Shown here piece after piece: positions 12,648 to 24,850 of a stretch of 64,000 nucleotides of DNA. The stretch lies in contig JAUKPH010000023.1 in NCBI GenBank assembly GCA_030549335.1, forward strand, positions 868,001-932,000, in the 5' to 3' direction. The notes beneath the pieces are model-generated. The model was not told the origin of the DNA and did no database searches. It saw only the letters and a list, made by a program, of their open reading frames with translations. Position numbers and translations under genes: made by a program. This DNA is from Pontederia crassipes. Its lineage: Eukaryota > Streptophyta > Magnoliopsida > Commelinales > Pontederiaceae. Every line of letters begins with the position of its first letter. Positions within the stretch are counted from its first letter, which is position 1.

Positions 12648-13867
12648 TTAGGACTGATTTGGATATGGAAATGGTTGGTTTCTAGGCAAAATCCTTGGCT
12701 GCCAACTAGGATTCTGCATGGGAGCTCCTTGATAGTTGTTGCCCTTGTAAGAAAAGTATGAATGATTCCTATTTTCTGGAGTGTAGAATTCAGCAGGAGA
12801 TTTAATTCCATAATTTCTCACAGCATTGATTTGCTCCACTTGTTGCATAATCAGATTGCAATTTTTTGACACATGACCTTGATTCCCACATACACAGCAC
12901 CTTATTTCAGGATTAGAGGCCCTATTGCCATTGGGAGTCAAGTTCAATCTCTCCAAAGTCTTGTACAACACCTCTTCAAATTGGGATGACAATTGGTTCA
13001 CTGAATTGTCCATAGGTGGCCTTCTAGTCCTATCATGTGTAAGGAAGTGATGGTTCTTTGCAATGTTCTCTATCAGTTGGTAAGCCTCATCTATATTTTT
13101 GGATGCAAAGATACCTCCTGCTGCAGTGTCCAATGCCACCTTGCTAGGGTAGTTCAATCCCTTATGAAAATAGTTGACTAATTGCCACTTTTAAAATCCA
13201 TGGTGGGGACATGCCCTTAACAACCCTTGAAGCCTCTGCCATGCCTCACAAATGTTTTCTTGATCCAACTGATAGAATCTAACTATTTAATCCCTGAAGT
13301 TATCAGTTTTGAAGGAGGAAATAATTCTGAAAGGAACAATTGAACAATTGATTCCCAAGTGGCTACCTTTTTAGGATTCAATCCTTTATACCATGTCTTG
13401 GCCTTGTCCTTGAGTGAGAAGGGAAACAATCTCATATATACTGCATTCATGGGGATATTATTGAAGTTCACAGTGCTACATATCTCCTTGAAATTGTCCA
13501 AATGACAAGCTGGATCTTCAGTCCCAAGTCCAGAAAATTGACTTTGCCTAATCATAGAAATCAAGGTTGGATTAACTTCAAAGTTTGCCACAGGTGCTAA
13601 GGCTCCTCCTCCTTGCTGATTACTTGCATTGCTTGATGAATAACAGTCCCTAAGAGTTCTAGGAGCTGCCATATTCTGATTCACAACTCTTTCAAATTCA
13701 GGGATGTGTGCCTCTTCCTCTTCTTCTTCAAATATCCTTCTCCTTGCCACAAGCCTTTGCAATCTCCTTCTTCTTAGAAATCTTCTTTCAGGTTCAGGAT
13801 CTGATTGGTAATGTTCCTCTTGATGGTCCAAGTCCTGCATAAAGAGATTCAGAAGTATCAAATTCAA
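12648..13867 (-). pseudogene. gag-like region of element 3
   Basis: Two open stretches (13283-13867 and 12648-13157) encode a capsid-type gag. The first contains an acidic/arginine-rich leader, the lineage-typical LRDCYSSSN stretch and the retrotransposon gag core LFPFSLKDKAKTWYKGLNP. The second includes a CX2CX4HX4C zinc knuckle (CCVCGNQGHVSKNC), which in this family binds RNA during packaging. The gag domain is followed by the protease region on the same strand. The region is a fossil; I do not treat it as one intact gene. Confidence 0.85.
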
Positions 13868-14003
13868 GAAAGAAATGAAAACTAGACAAAATTGAAAAGT
13901 TAAAAATGATAACTTGCAAAAACTGAAAATTGGCCTAACAAATGGACTAAAAACTAATCTAAAACTAATCTAAACTATCTAAGTTAGCCTAATTGACCTC
14001 AAA

Positions 14004-14021
14004 TCTCCGGCAACGGCGCCA
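14004..14021 (-). other. Element 3 primer-binding site (tRNA-Asp type)
   Basis: On the minus strand the sequence TGGCGCCGTTGCCGGAGA starts 6 bases after the LTR end. It matches the complement of the 3' end of plant tRNA-Asp (ending GGCAACGGCGCCA) with one difference. tRNA-Asp priming is characteristic of Athila-like elements. Confidence 0.88.
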
Positions 14022-14027
14022 AAAACT

Positions 14028-16979
14028 TGATAGTGATATTTGGGTTTTCTAGTGATAACTTGCTGATTTTTAAGACAAAAGTCAATTTTTCCAATTTTTG
14101 TTTCAACTCCCTAACTCACTCTCTACTGCAGTGCACAGGTCAATTGTAGTAACCCTAAATGTCGTATCCACAGTGATTTGAAGTTCTAGACTATCAAAAA
14201 ATAATTTAGACTAATCCTATTTAAAGTGGCAAAAACAGATTTTTAAAGGAATGAAAACAGATTTTCTATGAAATGCAGAATGATAACTTCTTTTGGGTTT
14301 TGGGAATTTATCAAAACTGAATTATAAATGCTAATCTATAGACTAAAAAGGTTTAACTATCAATGAGGAAGGTTCTCCTAGGAGTTGGGGTTCATCTAAA
14401 TTAATTATGGATGGATTGGATCAAGTTATCATTAGAAATTCAATTCTGATTTAACCGTTAATATAGCTGGTCTCACTGCTCAATTGGTCTTTAATTAAGC
14501 AACATATTATCATACAATTATTAGTTAGGTTGAATCAGAAGAGGGTCCTCACTGAAAATCAAGTTATCATTGGGCTCAAAAGAAAGTTCAATGCTGATTT
14601 TTTACAATTCAAGAAAATCTGCAGTGATAACTTGATGGATGCAACCACAAATTAATAAAAGCACTTCAATTAGCTAAACAAGAATGAAATCTATCCAATA
14701 TTGGTGCTTATGCTCCTTGGTTCATCTATGAATTTCAAGGGGATTGGAATTCAACCTCTCGGCTACAAATTAAGAATGGAATCCACACAAACACTAATTA
14801 ATTGGAATTAAAAGGCATCAAATCTTTAATGGAAAATTCAGTGATTATCCAATGCTCCTTGGGTCATCTCTGACTCTCAAGAATGGCCTTAAAACTACCT
14901 CTCAGTAGTGAATTAAAATGAGACTTAACAATGGAAATAAGAATTTAATTAAAATAAGAAAACATAAATCAACATTTCAGGAAAATCAGCAATGTAGATT
15001 GATGGAATTCAGGCTTGACAAACACCTCTTGACCCATCTCTGGACTGCAAGAGATTCGTAGAGTACACCTCTCAGTGATTTGAATGAAATAGGGATTAAC
15101 AATTGGCAAGTCAGATTCCAAACAAAATCAGAAAATAGATTTCAGAATTAAAACTCAAAAATCAGATTTTGGAAAAGACAAATTTGAATCCTGAATTGTC
15201 AAACATCTTGATTCATTTTTGAATAAGATTAGGGAAAATATTAGCCTCTCAGCTATTCAATCAATCCAATCCTTAATGACAATCAGATCCAAAAGCCCAG
15301 GAAATCAGATTCTGAAATTCAGGAATTTCATATTCAAAATCAGACTTAAAGTAATGTTGAGAATAGATTTGAATCATGGAATGCCCAAATATTCATAACT
15401 CATTTCTGAACAAGATTAGGATGAATACCAACCTTTCAATTGCTCAATTAGTCAAGTCCAGAATGACAAGTAGATTCAAACAGTTCAGAAATCAGATAAC
15501 CAGAAAACCCAGAAATCAGAATTTCAGAAATCAGAATTTTCAATCAATTTGGAATTCAGAACTTGACATTGTTTCCTAATTCATTTTTGAACTAGGGATA
15601 GATCAAATGATAACTTCTCAGTTATAGATTACAATAGGATCTACACAATGACAAGAAACGAGCTGAATTCTGAAAATCAGAAATGATTTCAGTGCAGGAA
15701 ATTAATTCAATCCATATCCGTCCATACTTAACCTAGATTACTACCCTATCCTAGGAGAAATGGAGTTTAGCTCCTCATATTTACAAAGCTTGACATCAAA
15801 TGGAATGAGAAATAGATACAAATCATTTTGGATAGAAGCTCTCGGCCAGCAGCAGCAACCTTCAGTAGCAGCTCCTCCCTTCCTTGCTCCAAACCCTTGC
15901 TCAAACCCTCAATGTCCATCCCCCCTTTCCTCCTCCAGAAATTCCACCTTTTATATGTCTCCTCTTCACCTTTGGATCAGCATCAGAACATTCTTTATGC
16001 TTTGATTGCAGCCATGTGTCCCCCGCAGAAATTTCAGCTGCAGATTCCTTTTTGTGCAGGAAAAAGTAGATGGTCCCCCCTACTTTTTACACTTTTTGGC
16101 CACCTTTCTCCCTGCTACAAATCCCCAAACAGCAAGCATCAAAGTCCTTGAGTAGTATTTTGACAAATAAGGATTAGGATAATGATAGTTACTAGCTCCA
16201 ACTTCAGATGGGATTAAGTGTTGTGCAGGAGTGATAACATATATCAATTTTAATGATTTTAGGGGTCCGGAATGATAACTTATTACAAATCATGGAAATT
16301 ATTCAAATGCAAGTGATTCAAATCATTAGAAGCATCAAATGGACTGGAGTAACAAGTGAGTGCATTCAGAAATCAAATATGAATGAGATTTCTAAGAAGT
16401 GATAACTTGGGTGCCCAAAAACAATAACTTATATGACTTAAAAACGATAACTTGTGATAACTTGAGTTGTGATTATCCAAATGTGATGAAATTTGACCAG
16501 CAAAGAGTTAAACAATAACAAGATGATTGCTTAAGGTCCCTGTGCATAATTAATGGTTTTGCATGTCGAAATGACAGAATTACCCTTTAACGATAACTTG
16601 GCACTTGAAAAATGATAACTTGTTCAAATGGGCTTAAAACTTTGCAAAAGTTGAGATGTGACTATCCAAATATGATTTATATATGATAATGATGGATTTA
16701 GGGCAAGAAAACCATTGAAAATCAGTTCACTCAAAATAATGATAACTTGACACTTAGGAATGATAACTTAACTTGGCATAGAATTTAAATATTAATGGAT
16801 TTTGGCATTTCAGAACCTCTATACACATGGAAATAAGTATGAAATGAGGAATATCAACTAGTTATCACAATGTATGCATTCCAAGTATAATTGGCCCAAA
16901 AATAGGCAAAAATGGGACTCGATATGTATGAATTGCATCTAAAATGGGTTAGAAACATATAGTGATCAGCAAGTGATCA
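14028..16979 (-). repeat. Element 3, 5' LTR (right copy)
   Basis: It aligns along its whole length with 5623-8589, with about 1.7% substitutions by eye plus a few small indels. The minus-strand TATA box is at 15947-15955. About ten TGATAACTTG-type words occur between 16230 and 16780, that is, 275-825 bp upstream of that TATA box. Confidence 0.92.
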
Positions 16980-16984
16980 GTAAT

Positions 16985-17427
16985 AAAAATATAATAAAAT
17001 AGACAATAAAAGGTAAACATTATAGTGATAGATTTAAATAAAATATATAATTTCAACATAACATCATTGACCAATGGGCCATATACATCATTTGACTCAA
17101 TGAATGGTTCAATATAATACATAAAATATAAGTTTGCATAAAATTTGTGACTTGTTAAAGGTCCATAGGCCATAACTCCAACTCGATATAAGAGTTCGAT
17201 CATAACATAAAACATAATAAAAGACATGAGAATTGGATATTTTGGCCGACCACCACAAGGCCCGTGCATGTTATGCCTAGGCCTATTGTCGTGGTCAACA
17301 TGTGGGGACAAGGTTAAGGGTTGCATTTTTTAACCCTTGTGCTATTATTCATCCTCGTGCACCGCTGTTGCTCCAGAGTGATGTACATTAGAAATGCATT
17401 GATAGGGTTTTATTTTTGTGCACAATA
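16985..17427. other. Gene-free gap between element 3 and the CACTA transposon
   Basis: No recognisable gene. A 125-codon minus-strand open frame (16949-17326) crosses the LTR boundary of element 3, has no family resemblance and is treated as chance. Confidence 0.5.
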
Positions 17428-17455
17428 CACTACAAGAAAATTGACGATTAGCGAC
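17428..17455. repeat. CACTA left terminal inverted repeat
   Basis: CACTACAAGAAAAT followed by TGACGATTAGCGAC pairs with the right end in inverted orientation (33075-33102), differing at three internal positions. Confidence 0.93.
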
Positions 17456-18087
17456 TCAACATAAGAGATGCTAGGGAGGCAATATTACATCTCCGTTGCG
17501 AAGAGCATCTCTTTAACGTCTAACTAGCGCCGCAATATTGAGATGCTGAAAATCAGTGGCTAGTGGCGTCCCACTAGAGTCAAAGATAATGAGACACAAC
17601 TAGCACCCCTTATTGACGCTATATCGACGTTATTAAGACACTACGTTTGCGGTTGTGTGAAGCAGAGGAGCGTCGCTCAGTCGACGCGCAAGGGGCGCTA
17701 TTCCAACGCCCTCGTGTCGCTACTGTAGGCGCTAGGAGGGCGCCAAATTGATGCAAATATGATCGTGCACGTGTTGTCAATGAGACGCTCAGAGGGCGCT
17801 AAGTGCGATATATTTAAAACTGCGTCGACATATTTTGTGACGCCAATGAGACGCTATGGAGTCGCTACTTGCACATTTTTTTTTACCCGTCCCAGCCTCA
17901 TTTTTTCCCTTCCCACACCCATACAATTTATAATGCATCCCAAAATGCATTGATATTCATCACAGGCAATATAAAAGCATCACAGGCATAATATATAACA
18001 TAGGAATACGAAAACTACTAAACCAAACTAACAAACTATATGTATGTGTAAGTCTATAAGTAACAAATGCATAGTTTGTTTTCTATC
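17456..18087. repeat. CACTA left subterminal repeat region and 3' flank of gene 2
   Basis: From 17456 to about 17880 many short words of the GAGACGCTA / GCGCTA / GCGTCG type occur in both orientations, e.g. ATGAGACGCTCAGAGGGCGC near 17780 and TGAGACGCTATGGAGTCGCT near 17848. In En/Spm such subterminal words are binding sites of the TNPA protein (established for maize Spm). 17880-18087 is AT-rich with no gene and should hold the 3' UTR of gene 2. Confidence 0.8.
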
Positions 18088-18884
18088 CTAGGTTTGAAAG
18101 TTATTGTTATCATCCCGGACGTTCGACCCAGACGTGCTCGGTCCATGGCCTCGTGGGGATGAATTCTGCATCAGGATCAATCCCTGAATCGCCTGCAATA
18201 GAGGAGCCAACTGCTGTGACACCTGCTGTGATATCTGCGCCGATAACTGCTACGATAGCTGCTGTGATAGCTACGTCATATCAGGTGCAATAGATGAGCT
18301 CGGAGCAGATGCACCTCCTGCATATCCTCCGATCCTCCTAGGTATTTGAGCGGCTATGCTGAGGCCACACAAGTATCCCCCTCGTGTCGTGTCGGCCACC
18401 TCCTCCCAAACAGAAGGATCCTCTACGAAATAGAAAAATTATACAATCATATAATATATAAATTATATATCAAGAAACACATAAATTAAAAACATGACTA
18501 AACCAACAAAGAAACATTACTTGGTGGCTGAGTACTCAGATCATCTCCATACTTTTCAGTCATTTTCGCATTATACTCATCCTATAAAATTTAAACATTA
18601 TATATTTCAAAAATAGTGCAACAACCAAATGACCATATCATGAGACTTACCAGAAGCCTACGAGCAGTGGACGTGACTAAGTCGTTTGTCTTCCGACTCT
18701 TATGCATGGCCTCATAGACCACACGAAAGTCTACAGGACCGCCTTCTTTATCCTCCTACAATAAAGTTTCAAATTTGATAAAATAAGTATAAGTCAAAAG
18801 TTTGATAAATTGAATTTATATGTAAATTACCATGCACGGTCAATGCTCATCAAATTACATCGATCCCCCTGTGTGGATGTGGGC

Positions 18885-21504
18885 TGATAGTGAAATTGGG
18901 GGGTTGAGCGATAACTTGCAGATTTTTGGGTCAAAAGTGAGATTTTTCAATTTTTGATCTAACTCCCTAATTCACTCTCTACTGCAAGTATACAGGTCAA
19001 TTGTAGTCTACCCAAATGTCATATCCACAGTGATTTGAAGCCAAAGACTCCCTAAACACAATTTAGACTAGCCCTACTTGAAGTGGCAAAAACATATTTT
19101 TAAAGGGATTGGAAAACAGATTTTTAAAAGTAATCAAAAGATGACTGTTTTTAGATTTTTGGAAAGTTATCAAAACTGAATTGTAAATGCTAAAATAGAG
19201 GCTCAAAGGGTTTATCTATCAATGAGGAAGGTCCTCCTAGGAAATGGGGTTCATCTAATTTAATTATGGATGGAATGGGACAAGTTATCATTTCCTAGTC
19301 AATTCTAATTCAACCTTTAATATGGCTGTTTCCACAGCTCAATTAGACCAGAACTAAATAATATATTGTCATATGATTGCTAGCTAAGTTGAATTAAAAA
19401 AGGATCCCCACTGAAAATCAAGTTATCATTAAGTTCAATCCAAGTCACTTTGCTGATTTTTTGGCAATTCAATAAAATTCTGAATGATAACTTCTAGATT
19501 GCACTTTGAAAATGAAAGGAATGCTTCAATCAACTAAACAAGGATGAAATCAATCCAATATTAATGCTAGTGTTCCTTGGTTTATCTCTAAACTACAAGA
19601 GGACTTTGATTCAACCTCTCAGCTGCAATTAAAAATGAAGTCCACACTTAACATTAGATAATTGGAACCAATATGCATAGAATCTCAAGTTTGGGAAATA
19701 AAAAATTGTCATTGCTCCTTGGCTCATATCTGAATCTCAAGGAAGGCATTAAAACCATCTCTCAATGGTGGATTAAAGTGGGGCTTAACAATGGCAATCA
19801 GATTTCAGAAATTTCAGGAAATTAGAAATCAGCAACTCATAAAAGTCAGAAAAGCTAATGGTAATTACATAATTGAATCATAGGATTGTCAAAGTTTCTT
19901 AATTCATTTTTGAACAAGATTGGGATATATAATAACCTCTCAATTGTTCAATTAATTCAGTCCCCAATGACAATCAGATTTAGACAACTCAGAAAATCAG
20001 AAATTAGAAAGTTCAGAAATCAAGAAAGCAAAAATTAGATTTTCAATCAAAATAGAATCCAGAAACTTGGCATGGATTCTTTGCTCATTTCTAAACAAAG
20101 ATTAGACCAAATGACAACTTCTCAGTTGTAAATACAAGTAGGGTCTTCCAATGACAAGAATAAATTCAGATTAATACAGATTTCAGAATTAATTCAGAAC
20201 TTGATTCAAATGAGGAAAGAAGTTTTGTCCCTAATCCATCCACAACATATATTAGACTACTACCCTATCCTAAGAGGCATGGGATTTAGTTCCTCATATT
20301 TATAAAATCAGATACAAGATAGAATGAAAAACTCAGATAAATCATCCTGGATAAGCTCTTGTCAACAGGATTTTCAGTAGCACTTCAGTCTCCTTCTTTG
20401 CTCCAAACCCTTGCTGCCTTCTCCTCCAATCTTGCAATGGCCGACCACCCTCTCCTTTCAGGGTTTCTTCAGCTTATATATGGTCTTTAATCACCCTTAG
20501 ATCAGCATCTAAATGTCCCATAATCTCTGATTGTGCCAAGTGTCCTGACATTCCAGCTGCAGAAATCAGCAACTTTTTGGAGTGGTCCCCCCACCTTTTT
20601 CCACCTTTATACACTTTGTTTTCCCTGCTAGAAGAGGTAGAACACCAAGCATCAAAATCCTTAAATAGGAAATGAATAAATAAGGATAAGGAAAGCCACT
20701 AGGGTCTGCTCAAACATCAAATAAAATCTGGTGTTATGAAGATGTGAAATCAGTAATTAAAATGATAAGTTTGAGAACCTGGAATGATAACTTTGCATAA
20801 ATCTTGAAAAATGATCAAATATGGATGGTTCAGAGCATTGAAGGCATAAAAGGGAGTAGGATGGCAAGTGAATGAGGTCAGAAATCAAATACGGATAAGA
20901 TTTCATAGGAATGATAACTTGGGTGCCAAAACGATAACTTAATTGCCTTAAAAATGATAACTTGTCATAACTTTGGTTGTGGTTATCGAAATGTGATCAA
21001 ATTTGAACAGCAATGAGTTAGGAAAATAATATAATGATTGCCTAAGGCCTTTGTGCAGAATTGATAGTTTTGCATGTTAAAATGATAGTTTTGCCCTTTA
21101 ATGATAACTTGGCATTGAAAAAATGATAACTTGTTCAAATAGATTTAAAATTTTGCACAAGTTGAAATATGATCATCCAAATATGATTTATTCATGATAG
21201 TAATGGATTTAGGGCAAGAAAATCATTGAAAATCAGCTCACTCAAAATAATGATAAATTGGCCTATTGGAGTGATAACTTGTCCTAAAAATGATAACTTG
21301 GCATAGAATTGAAATATTTATGGATTTTGGCAATTCAGAGCCTCTATGCATATGAAATCAAGTATAAAATGAGAAAGATCAACTAGTTATCACAATCCAT
21401 GCATTCCAAGCATAATTGGCCAAAAGTTAGGCAATTTAGGGGCTCGATATGGGTGAAATGCATCTAAAATGGGATAAAAACCTATTGTGATCAGCTAGTG
21501 ATCA
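18885..21504 (-). repeat. Element 4, 3' LTR (left copy)
   Basis: On the minus strand it starts TGATCACTAGCTGATCAC and ends ..TTTCACTATCA. A TATATAAG box on the minus strand lies near 20473-20480. TGATAACTTG-type words cluster from about 20750 to 21310, in U3. Confidence 0.92.
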
Positions 21505-21545
21505 AACTCCCTCAAGCTTAGCTTTTTGCTTGTTCTCAAGTAAAA
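21505..21545 (-). other. LTR-proximal hairpin and polypurine tract, element 4
   Basis: On the minus strand TTTTACTTG/CAAGCAAAA (one mismatch) closes an AGAA loop at 21524-21545. The purine tract AAGCTTGAGGGAGTT at 21505-21519 abuts the LTR at 21504. Confidence 0.8.
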
Positions 21546-22491
21546 CATTCAAAAATTAAGGACCAACTTGAATTAACAGTCCACAAATGAATTGAAAATC
21601 AGCTGAAGTAATCCAATGAGTTTCCCACTTGTCCAACTCTTCATCTCATTCTTTCCAATTCCCAAATTCTAGTTGAGGAGTCACTGAGGTTAAAGCAAAT
21701 TTAAGCATGAAAGAAGTACTAACAATAACTGATTTGGATTACAAGGATTGTCAACTTTACTAAAAAGTTTGAAACATCAATCTCTTCAAGAATAGATTTT
21801 TCACTGCCTAAACAGGTTTAACACCTGACTTTTATTCATGAAAATGCAAGTAAACAGGTCAAGACCTTATTTTTACTCATGCTGGTCACAGGATAAAAAT
21901 TCTGACTTTATTTAGGAGAGGTTCCTTTTTGGAATTTCACTCTCTTTATTCATGCATGGATGCAATGCAAAATGCAACTTTTCACTTTTCCTTTTTCCAG
22001 TTTTCTTTTTCTATTTTGTTCATGAAGTGAGCAATAGTTCAAACTCAAGTATAGTTTAGACCCTTAAATGCAAATAGTCAAGGTTTCCTATTTAACATGG
22101 CAGCAAGAGCCTTGACTTCTTTCTAGACATCTTCTACTTTCCAATTAATCCATGAATGTCAGCTAGTGTTACCCTCAAAAAGAAAAAAATTTCAGCTGAA
22201 AATTAATTCAAATGCATCTGAATTGATAATGTCAATTAAAGCAAGAAGACTAATGGCCAAGTTGGCCACTTGGTATTGGAGTGTACCAACTGTCATAATG
22301 AAGTATTCTATCTATTTCAGAGTTAAAATAAATTCAAAATTGAGTTGAGCCCAAAAAATGATAACCGAGTGATAACTAGTTACAACCAAGTGATAACTTG
22401 TTCAAACAATGATAACCTGGTGGTAAATGATGATATAAGTATTAAAATAGATTGAAAATATGGTGTAAAGGTTAGAAAAGTACCAGATTTT

Positions 22492-22529
22492 CTCCCCCAA
22501 GCTTAGCTTCAACACTGTCCACAGTGTTG
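22492..22529 (-). other. Upstream hairpin plus internal polypurine tract, element 4
   Basis: On the minus strand the stem CAACACTG/CAGTGTTG with loop TGGA (22510-22529) precedes TAAGCTTGGGGGAG (22492-22505). Compared with elements 1 and 3, the loop-closing A-T pair is G-C here while the rest of the stem is unchanged. Confidence 0.75.
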
Positions 22530-23870
22530 GAAATTAAGGCAAGGGAGAGGGTTGGAAGGGTATGAAATTAATGGAATTTGTGCATTTGATCCCTTCCAAT
22601 GGGTCTTGCATCTCAATCAGGGGCTTAGGGTCATCCATTCTTCATGAATTGAAGTTAATCCTGCAGGGAAACAAGAGGCATCAGTGGGTGTTCAATATCA
22701 GATTTTTAGGGTGCACAATTTAACAATATATGGAAGTTCACTGAAATGCACTAAAATTCAGCTATGATAGATTAGGATAACTGATATGAATGATAATTCA
22801 GATATTAATATGATGATTTCAGCATGAATGAAAAGATAATATCAATTATCAATAGGATTTCAGTGAGAAAAATTAAAATTAAGAGTAGGGGTACTCCCTA
22901 ATTGCCAATTTGTGGATTGATCTGATTCCTCCCTTCTTTATTCCTGCAAAACAGAAAGATTAAGTGTAAAATGGCTTGGGTTACCTCCCAAGAAGTGCCT
23001 TATTTTAGTGTCTTAGGCTGGACATTTTTCCACTTCTTCATGTCAAGGAAGTTTGAATAGTATGATATGATCAAGTAGAGATATCAATTTGTGGACAGCT
23101 TCACTAATCATGGATCTCTTAGTTTGCCAATGATTGACCTTTATTTTTCAACTTGATTCCCTCCTCCATTGTACCAGAAATCTCCTAACTTCTCATTCCA
23201 AAACTTCTCATCTATGACATATGAATCTCCATCTCCTGGATCACCATCTTGTTTAAGCAGTCATTTCTTTATTGGCCTATTCAAATGCAGCATTATTGGA
23301 AGATCTTTGAGCTCTTGATTCCATCTTTCAGTAGGCAAACAATGATCTTCCTTCATTGAATGTTCCATTCCTTATACAAATTTGAATTCTGCTATAGCCT
23401 CCATTTGGAAAGAAATTTCTTCTACTTTTGTATCCTCCTTGGCCATTTCAGTCTCATCATGTGGCTTTACTGTCATAACCTATTGTCCAATGGAAAATGA
23501 GATGGGTGAGACTTTGAAACTTTGAATGACTTCAAATGAATTAGTGCTTGCTTCAAGTTCAGGCCACTTCTTCTCTTTTATAGACAATAAGTGAATTGAG
23601 TTGCAGCCCTCATCACAAAGGAGTATCTGATGGTTTCTTCAAAGAATCAATATCAGAGTCTTCTAGAAGTTGTTCTTCATTGGATGGGAACCTTATTAGT
23701 GGGTCTCCAATGTGATTCATTGCTGGTATCATTGGAGTACCCTTTTCAGTAACTTCTGCACTTCAACTTGTTTCTTGAATTGTTCTAAGTGTGATAACCT
23801 TTTCAACTTCAGCCTCCATGACTACTACTTTTTCTTCATTCATTTCTTTCTCAATTCCCATCTTCATTTC

Positions 23871-24663
23871 CTAAATTTCTTCTTTTGAAAGGGCAGATTG
23901 GATTTGTGGGGCTTCTTGACTGGACTGCAAACAAAGCTTGGCCTCCAAGGCTTGATATCCAGCTCCAAGAACATCTACTCTCATACATATTTTTTCCAAG
24001 TTTGCAAGTTGCTTGTCCTGTCGCCTCATGAAGTCCTCCAACATAATCTCCATTCGATTAAGTGATTGCTAATTTTCTGAAATATCCATGGTAGTAACCT
24101 GAAAATTTGACTTTTGACCTTGATTGTGATGGTAATACAAATGATTTTGTGAGTCATAAATATAAGGATGTTGCTTGAGAAGTCTTGCTCCGGTTCCAAT
24201 AATTTGAAACATAATGACTACTAGTTGAGAAGCCTTCCTCTTTATTCCAGTAATTTGAACTTTCATGACCATATGAGGCATACATGTAAGCTTTAGAGGG
24301 CTGTTGAAATTATGGTGATCCTTGATTGCAATGAACTTATGATGGTTCTCCAACTATAGAATCCAATTCCTCCTGGCTCAAGGGTGTTTCACTTGATTGA
24401 TAATAGTCATAGGACCAAGTTTGCCAACTCATATCCATATTTTCTTCTTTCTCTCTCAGAAGTCAAATTCATAATTTTCTGCACTTGCTGGGTGAATAAC
24501 AATCCCTAAGTGTCCTAGGAGCAGCCATGTTTTGATTGGTAGCCTCCTCCTCAAAAAATTCTTCTCCTAGCCTCTTCTCTTTGCAATCTTCTTCTCCTAT
24601 TGAATCTTCTTTCAGTTCAGGATCAGATAGGTAGAGGTCTCCTTGAAGCTCCAAATCCTGCAT
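23871..24663 (-). pseudogene. gag-like remnants of element 4
   Basis: Short open stretches (24469-24663, 24069-24353, 23871-24053) include MAAPRTLRDCYSPS, the same gag N-terminal motif as in element 3 (AAPRTLRDCYSSS), and an acidic leader. The core capsid and zinc knuckle are not recognised. Fossil; several breaks. Confidence 0.7.
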
Positions 24664-24826
24664 AAATTGAAATCAAAAGTATCAAATTCAGAAAAGAAAG
24701 AAAACTAGACAAAAAATGGAAAATTCAAAATGATAACTTGCAAAAACTAAAAATTGGGCTAATAAATGACTGAAAACTAGTCTAAAACTAATCTAAACTA
24801 TCTAAGTTAATCTAATTGGCCTCAAA

Positions 24827-24844
24827 TCCTCGGCAACGGTGCCA
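24827..24844 (-). other. Element 4 primer-binding site (tRNA-Asp type)
   Basis: On the minus strand TGGCACCGTTGCCGAGGA lies 6 bases from the LTR end. It matches the complement of tRNA-Asp with two differences. Confidence 0.82.
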
Positions 24845-24850
24845 AAAACT

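Larger units (their letters stand above)
5623..16979 (-). mobile_element. Element 3: Athila-like Ty3/Gypsy element with LTRs, gag, protease and partial RT (fossil)
   Basis: The element is bounded by two LTRs and a perfect 5-bp target duplication GTAAT (5618-5622 and 16980-16984). Read on the minus strand the order is 5' LTR (14028-16979), primer site complementary to tRNA-Asp (14004-14021), gag, aspartic protease, an N-terminal RT portion, a long non-coding 3' region with two hairpin/purine-tract modules, and 3' LTR (5623-8589). No RNase H or integrase region is recognised, so it looks broken or dependent on relatives. By eye the LTRs differ at about 49 positions in roughly 2.95 kb (about 1.7%). 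At an assumed 1.3e-8 substitutions per site per year this suggests about 0.6-0.7 million years. A LINE tail is inserted at 10234-10874. Confidence 0.92.

Noticed and set aside
14004-14021. Possible tRNA-Asp gene
   Set aside because: Only the 3'-end complement is present, next to an LTR. It is a primer-binding site, as at 24827, 42854 and 59556.
16949-17326. 125-codon minus-strand frame
   Set aside because: It spans the element 3 LTR edge and anonymous flank. No domain or conservation is visible.
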